Shown here in pieces: positions 43,378 to 45,924 of a stretch of DNA of 45,924 nucleotides. Source of the DNA: Caballeronia choica (GTDB taxonomy: Bacteria; Pseudomonadota; Gammaproteobacteria; Burkholderiales; Burkholderiaceae). The position numbers and the translations under genes were made by a program. A model generated the notes under the pieces. The model did no database searches and was not told the DNA's origin. It was given only the letters and a program-made list of their open reading frames with translations. The stretch spans positions 1-45,924 of the forward strand of contig NZ_FCON02000062.1 in assembly GCF_001544535.1 (NCBI RefSeq). Direction: 5' to 3'. Position 1 is the stretch's first letter; every line of letters begins with the position of its first letter.

Positions 43378-43889
43378 CCAAGCTCTATGAAACAACCGCA
43401 GCAGCGCCATCGGTGCATGTCGGGTTGCCTGCTTCGACCATTGAATTGGTCGCCGTCGATGAGGCTACATTGGCAAACTGTTGCAATGTAGTCACGAACG
43501 CGTCATTGGGGGTTGGTACCTACGGCGCGAATCTTAATTTCTTAACGGCTTCGATGGTCTATCAGGTCGTCATTGTTGATACTGCTAAGATTTACGCAGG
43601 AGCGACCTTGCCGCATCTCAGCGGGGCCGTGAACGGAAGTCTGGATGTTGTGCTTCACAAGCTACCACCGCTGGCAAAAGGAGGAATCGGTCCGGCCGGC
43701 ACGACGGCGCAAGTGCGTGCCGCGGTCACGAACTTTCCACGGTGGAACGCCGAGGAAAGGCAAGCTGTGCTGAGTGTTGTCAGCGCGCTAATTGCAGTTC
43801 GCAGTTCGACTGCCCCACAACTTCAGAAATTTATACAGATTTATGAGACGACGCTAAATGATCGAGGCGTCGACCCCGGGGTGTTTTAA
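43365..43889 (+). CDS. Unrecognised 174-residue protein, second gene of the phosphorylase-like operon
   Basis: The protein has no motif I recognise. Residues 45-80 are Val/Ala/Asn-rich, and the C-terminal half (about 110-165) is likely helical, with RWNAEERQAVLSVVSALIAV. The ATG at 43365 follows GAGGAGAACAT, a strong ribosome site within the end of the upstream gene, so the two are coupled. There is no signal peptide or membrane segment. A partner role with the phosphorylase-like protein is suggested by the overlap. Confidence 0.65.
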   Translation: MSCLTKLYETTAAAPSVHVGLPASTIELVAVDEATLANCCNVVTNASLGVGTYGANLNFLTASMVYQVVIVDTAKIYAGATLPHLSGAVNGSLDVVLHKLPPLAKGGIGPAGTTAQVRAAVTNFPRWNAEERQAVLSVVSALIAVRSSTAPQLQKFIQIYETTLNDRGVDPGVF

Positions 43890-44238
43890 GGGCTAACTAA
43901 GTAACCACGGGGCGCAGTCCACCGTCCTGGTAACGGACAGTCGCACGGGGTGACAAGAAACGGTTCATCGCTTTAATTCGTCTCAAGCGCGATTTCATTG
44001 GAAATAGGCAGCCTCCTGACGTTCGCGCCACAACGGGGGCGCGACGACCAACATCATCCGCTCACCACCCGTGTTTCTGGTGTTCGATTCACGACGCTCG
44101 ACAGGTGATCGCATAAAATGAACCAATCCGTTGCAATACGCCCAAGCGCAACCCCCCAACATACAAATCCAGATGACTCGGGCCTTCGCAATCTGAGATG
44201 CCATCTGATTTTCTCTCCAGTCGGGGCACCACGTCCTT
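43890..44238. other. 349-bp stretch with one weak reading frame
   Basis: The plus strand holds no clear gene. On the minus strand, 43995-44204 could encode 69 residues with one hydrophobic helix (IWICMLGGCAWAYC) and a GGAGAG site upstream of its ATG (see separate entry). The base composition is intermediate between the low-GC operon and the amine oxidase gene. Confidence 0.4.
43995..44204 (-). CDS. Possible 69-residue membrane protein
   Basis: The ATG at 44204 has GGAGAG about 8 nt upstream on the minus strand. One hydrophobic helix lies at about residues 10-25 and the rest is basic. No family is recognised. It may be chance, but the ribosome site is reasonable. Confidence 0.3.
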   Translation of the reverse strand: MASQIAKARVIWICMLGGCAWAYCNGLVHFMRSPVERRESNTRNTGGERMMLVVAPPLWRERQEAAYFQ

Positions 44239-45831
44239 ATGTCGAGAATGACCACAAGTGCGATGAGCCGCCGGCACCTGCTGACACTGATCGGCAAGAA
44301 CCTCGGCGCGGCCGCCATGATGCAAGGCATGGGCACGCTGGGGTTCGCCGCTGCCTCGACCTACGCCGGACCGATCAGACTCGATGGCGCGCCCAAAGGA
44401 ACGCGAATTCTCGTGCTCGGTGCGGGCATGGCTGGCCTCGTTGCGGCCTTTGAGTTGAGGAACGCGGGCTATCATGTGCAGGTGCTCGAGTACAACGACC
44501 GCGCGGGTGGTCGGGCCTGGACTGTCAGGGGCGGTGATCGTTATACAGAACTCGGCGGTGCCACCCAGTACTGCGATTTCGCTGACGGGCTTTATCTGAA
44601 CCCGGGGCCGTGGCGCATTCCGTATCACCACCAGGGCGTACTCGACTATGCAAAGCGCCTGAAGGTGCCGCTCGAGCCGTTCATCCAGGTCAATTACAAC
44701 GCATACCTGCATTCGACGGAGGCTTTTGGTGGCAAGCCGCAACGATTCCGGGCGGTGCAGACCGACTATCAAGGCTATATCGCCGAGCTGCTTTCCAAAG
44801 CAATCCGCAAGGACGCACTCGATGACGCGTTGTCAGTCGAAGATGCGCATCTGCTACTCGAATCCCTGCGCCAATGGGGTGCGCTCGATCGGGATGGTCG
44901 CTACCAGGCGGGCCGGCGAAGCAGTGAACGCCGCGGATTCGCGACCGCGCATGGCGGTGGGTTGATGCCCAAGGCGGTGCCGTCGACTCTGCTCCCGCGC
45001 GACCCTTTGCTTGCATCGAGTTTGTGGCAATGGCTCTCGTCTGGAAACGAGCAGGACTTCCAGAGCACCATTTTCCAACCCGTCGGCGGCATGGACAGGA
45101 TTGCCCATGCGCTTCATTCGCAGGTCGCGAACGCCGTGGTGTTCAACGCCAGAGTCACGGCCATCTTGCAGGACGAGCGAGGCGTCACCGTGCGCTACAC
45201 CGATACGACCACCCGAACCGAACGGAATGCGCACGCGGATTGGCTGGTGTGCACCATCCCGCTCTCGATTCTGAGTCAGATCGACATGGCGGTCGGCCCG
45301 GCCATGCGCGCCGCGATCGATGCGGTGCCCTACGAGACATCGGTGAAAGTCGGGTTGCAATTTGGCCGGCGATTCTGGGAAGAAGACGAGCAGATCTACG
45401 GCGGCATCACGCATACCGACTTGCCGATCTCGGCGATCGGCTATCCGGCAACAGGTTACGGATCGACCGGTCCTGCGGTGCTGCTCGGCGCCTACATGTG
45501 GGGGCCCGCCAGCTATGAGATGGGCGCACTGCCCCCTGCTGAACGGATCGCGGTGGCATTGAGCCAGGGCAGCCAGATTCATCCGCAGTACGCGCGCGAG
45601 TACCAGAACGGCTTCGCGATGAGCTGGAGCCGATCGCCGTTCACGAATGGCTGCTTTGCCGCGTGGACGGAGGCGTTGAGAAAAGCGCATTACGCGAATC
45701 TCTGTCAGATCGACGGACGGATCATCCTTGCCGGAGAGCACGCTTCCCATATCCCAGCATGGCAGGAAGGCGCCGTGCTGTCGTCGCTGGATGCGATCAC
45801 CCGGTTGCATCGGAGAATCGTCAATGGATAG
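44239..45831 (+). CDS. Tat-exported flavin monoamine / L-amino-acid oxidase
   Basis: The 530-residue protein begins with a Tat-like signal (MSRRHLLTLIG, then a hydrophobic Ala/Met/Gly stretch to about residue 42). It is followed by the FAD dinucleotide site LVLGAGMAGLVAAFEL (about 55-70), GGRAWTVRGG, QPVGGMDRIAHAL and the C-terminal FAD loop IILAGEHASHIPAWQEGAVL. This matches flavin amine oxidases. It should oxidise an amine or amino acid in the periplasm, giving H2O2; the substrate is unknown. An alternative ATG 8 codons on (44263) fits the Tat signal equally well. Confidence 0.85.
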   Translation: MSRMTTSAMSRRHLLTLIGKNLGAAAMMQGMGTLGFAAASTYAGPIRLDGAPKGTRILVLGAGMAGLVAAFELRNAGYHVQVLEYNDRAGGRAWTVRGGDRYTELGGATQYCDFADGLYLNPGPWRIPYHHQGVLDYAKRLKVPLEPFIQVNYNAYLHSTEAFGGKPQRFRAVQTDYQGYIAELLSKAIRKDALDDALSVEDAHLLLESLRQWGALDRDGRYQAGRRSSERRGFATAHGGGLMPKAVPSTLLPRDPLLASSLWQWLSSGNEQDFQSTIFQPVGGMDRIAHALHSQVANAVVFNARVTAILQDERGVTVRYTDTTTRTERNAHADWLVCTIPLSILSQIDMAVGPAMRAAIDAVPYETSVKVGLQFGRRFWEEDEQIYGGITHTDLPISAIGYPATGYGSTGPAVLLGAYMWGPASYEMGALPPAERIAVALSQGSQIHPQYAREYQNGFAMSWSRSPFTNGCFAAWTEALRKAHYANLCQIDGRIILAGEHASHIPAWQEGAVLSSLDAITRLHRRIVNG

Positions 45832-45854
45832 GCCGCCGCTGATCCTAAGTGCGT

Positions 45855-45924
45855 ATTCCGGGCGAGCGTGACCAGTAATTCCGGATTATCGTGACCGGTG
45901 ATTCCGGCATCGTGACCAGCATTT
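45855..45924. mobile_element. Repeats resembling the end of an IS21-family element (cut by window edge)
   Basis: Near-identical 18-bp units occur at 45867-45884 (CGTGACCAGTAATTCCGG), 45890-45907 (CGTGACCGGTGATTCCGG) and, partly, 45911-45924, with ATTCCGG at 45855-45861 before them. Multiple terminal repeats of this kind are typical of IS21-type elements. No transposase is inside the window. The call is an inference from the pattern. Confidence 0.5.

Overview
The window is GC-rich chromosome of a Burkholderiaceae bacterium, most like Paraburkholderia, Caballeronia or Burkholderia. This is judged from codon use, gene families and small lineage repeats; no rRNA or tRNA gene was seen. Its core (about 3.8-25 kb) is a nearly complete cobalamin (B12) locus. 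The right end (about 40.4-45.9 kb) is an accessory island.

Layout. 1-600: a small hairpin, a tandem repeat and no convincing gene. 0.6-3.8 kb: polyphosphate kinase 2, a secreted DUF1223 protein, a pyrroline/piperideine-2-carboxylate reductase and a small hypothetical protein. 3.8-5.9 kb: a CobC-like phosphatase, then a cobalamin riboswitch driving the cobalt transporter cbtB-cbtA. 5.6-9.0 kb, minus strand: cobA-cobE-cobO-cobB-DUF1289, mostly with 4-nt overlaps. 9.65-16.2 kb, plus strand: cobW-cobN-chlI/chlD. 16.2-20.5 kb, minus strand: cobG-cobH-cobI-cbiG/cobJ. 20.8-25.0 kb, plus strand: cobL-cbiD-cobK-cobM-DUF4186. Four cobalamin riboswitches sit at the heads of these transcription units; two lie back to back between cobA and cobW.

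The most striking feature is at 15477-15540. The AAA+ (ChlI-like) ORF ends just after a heptamer of seven A, which is followed by a 14-bp perfect stem-loop. The metal-ion-binding VWA (ChlD-like) ORF continues in the -1 frame and has no good start codon of its own. This has the form of a programmed -1 ribosomal frameshift that would give both the small and the medium cobaltochelatase subunit from one gene to work with CobN. The pathway is also a mosaic: oxygen-type CobG and CobN occur with anaerobic-type CbiD and split CbiG parts, and no cobF is present.

25-40.3 kb holds ordinary chromosomal genes: terC, an OpgC-like membrane protein with an esterase, DUF1328, the B12-dependent ethanolamine ammonia-lyase eutBC (a consumer of the cofactor made next door), mnmH, an ArsP-like permease, a bd-type oxidase (cydA-cydB-DUF2474), a zinc metallopeptidase, an FMN-dependent monooxygenase, a PilZ flagellar-brake-like protein and a DsbA/FrnE-like oxidoreductase.

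40.4-45.9 kb is a mobile-element remnant: a 44-residue excisionase-like gene, a DUF1643 pseudogene broken by frameshifts, a KlcA/ArdB antirestriction gene, a DUF6573 gene, a lower-GC two-gene operon (truncated nucleoside-phosphorylase-like protein plus an unknown protein), a Tat-exported flavin amine oxidase, and short repeats at the right edge that look like the end of an IS21-type element.
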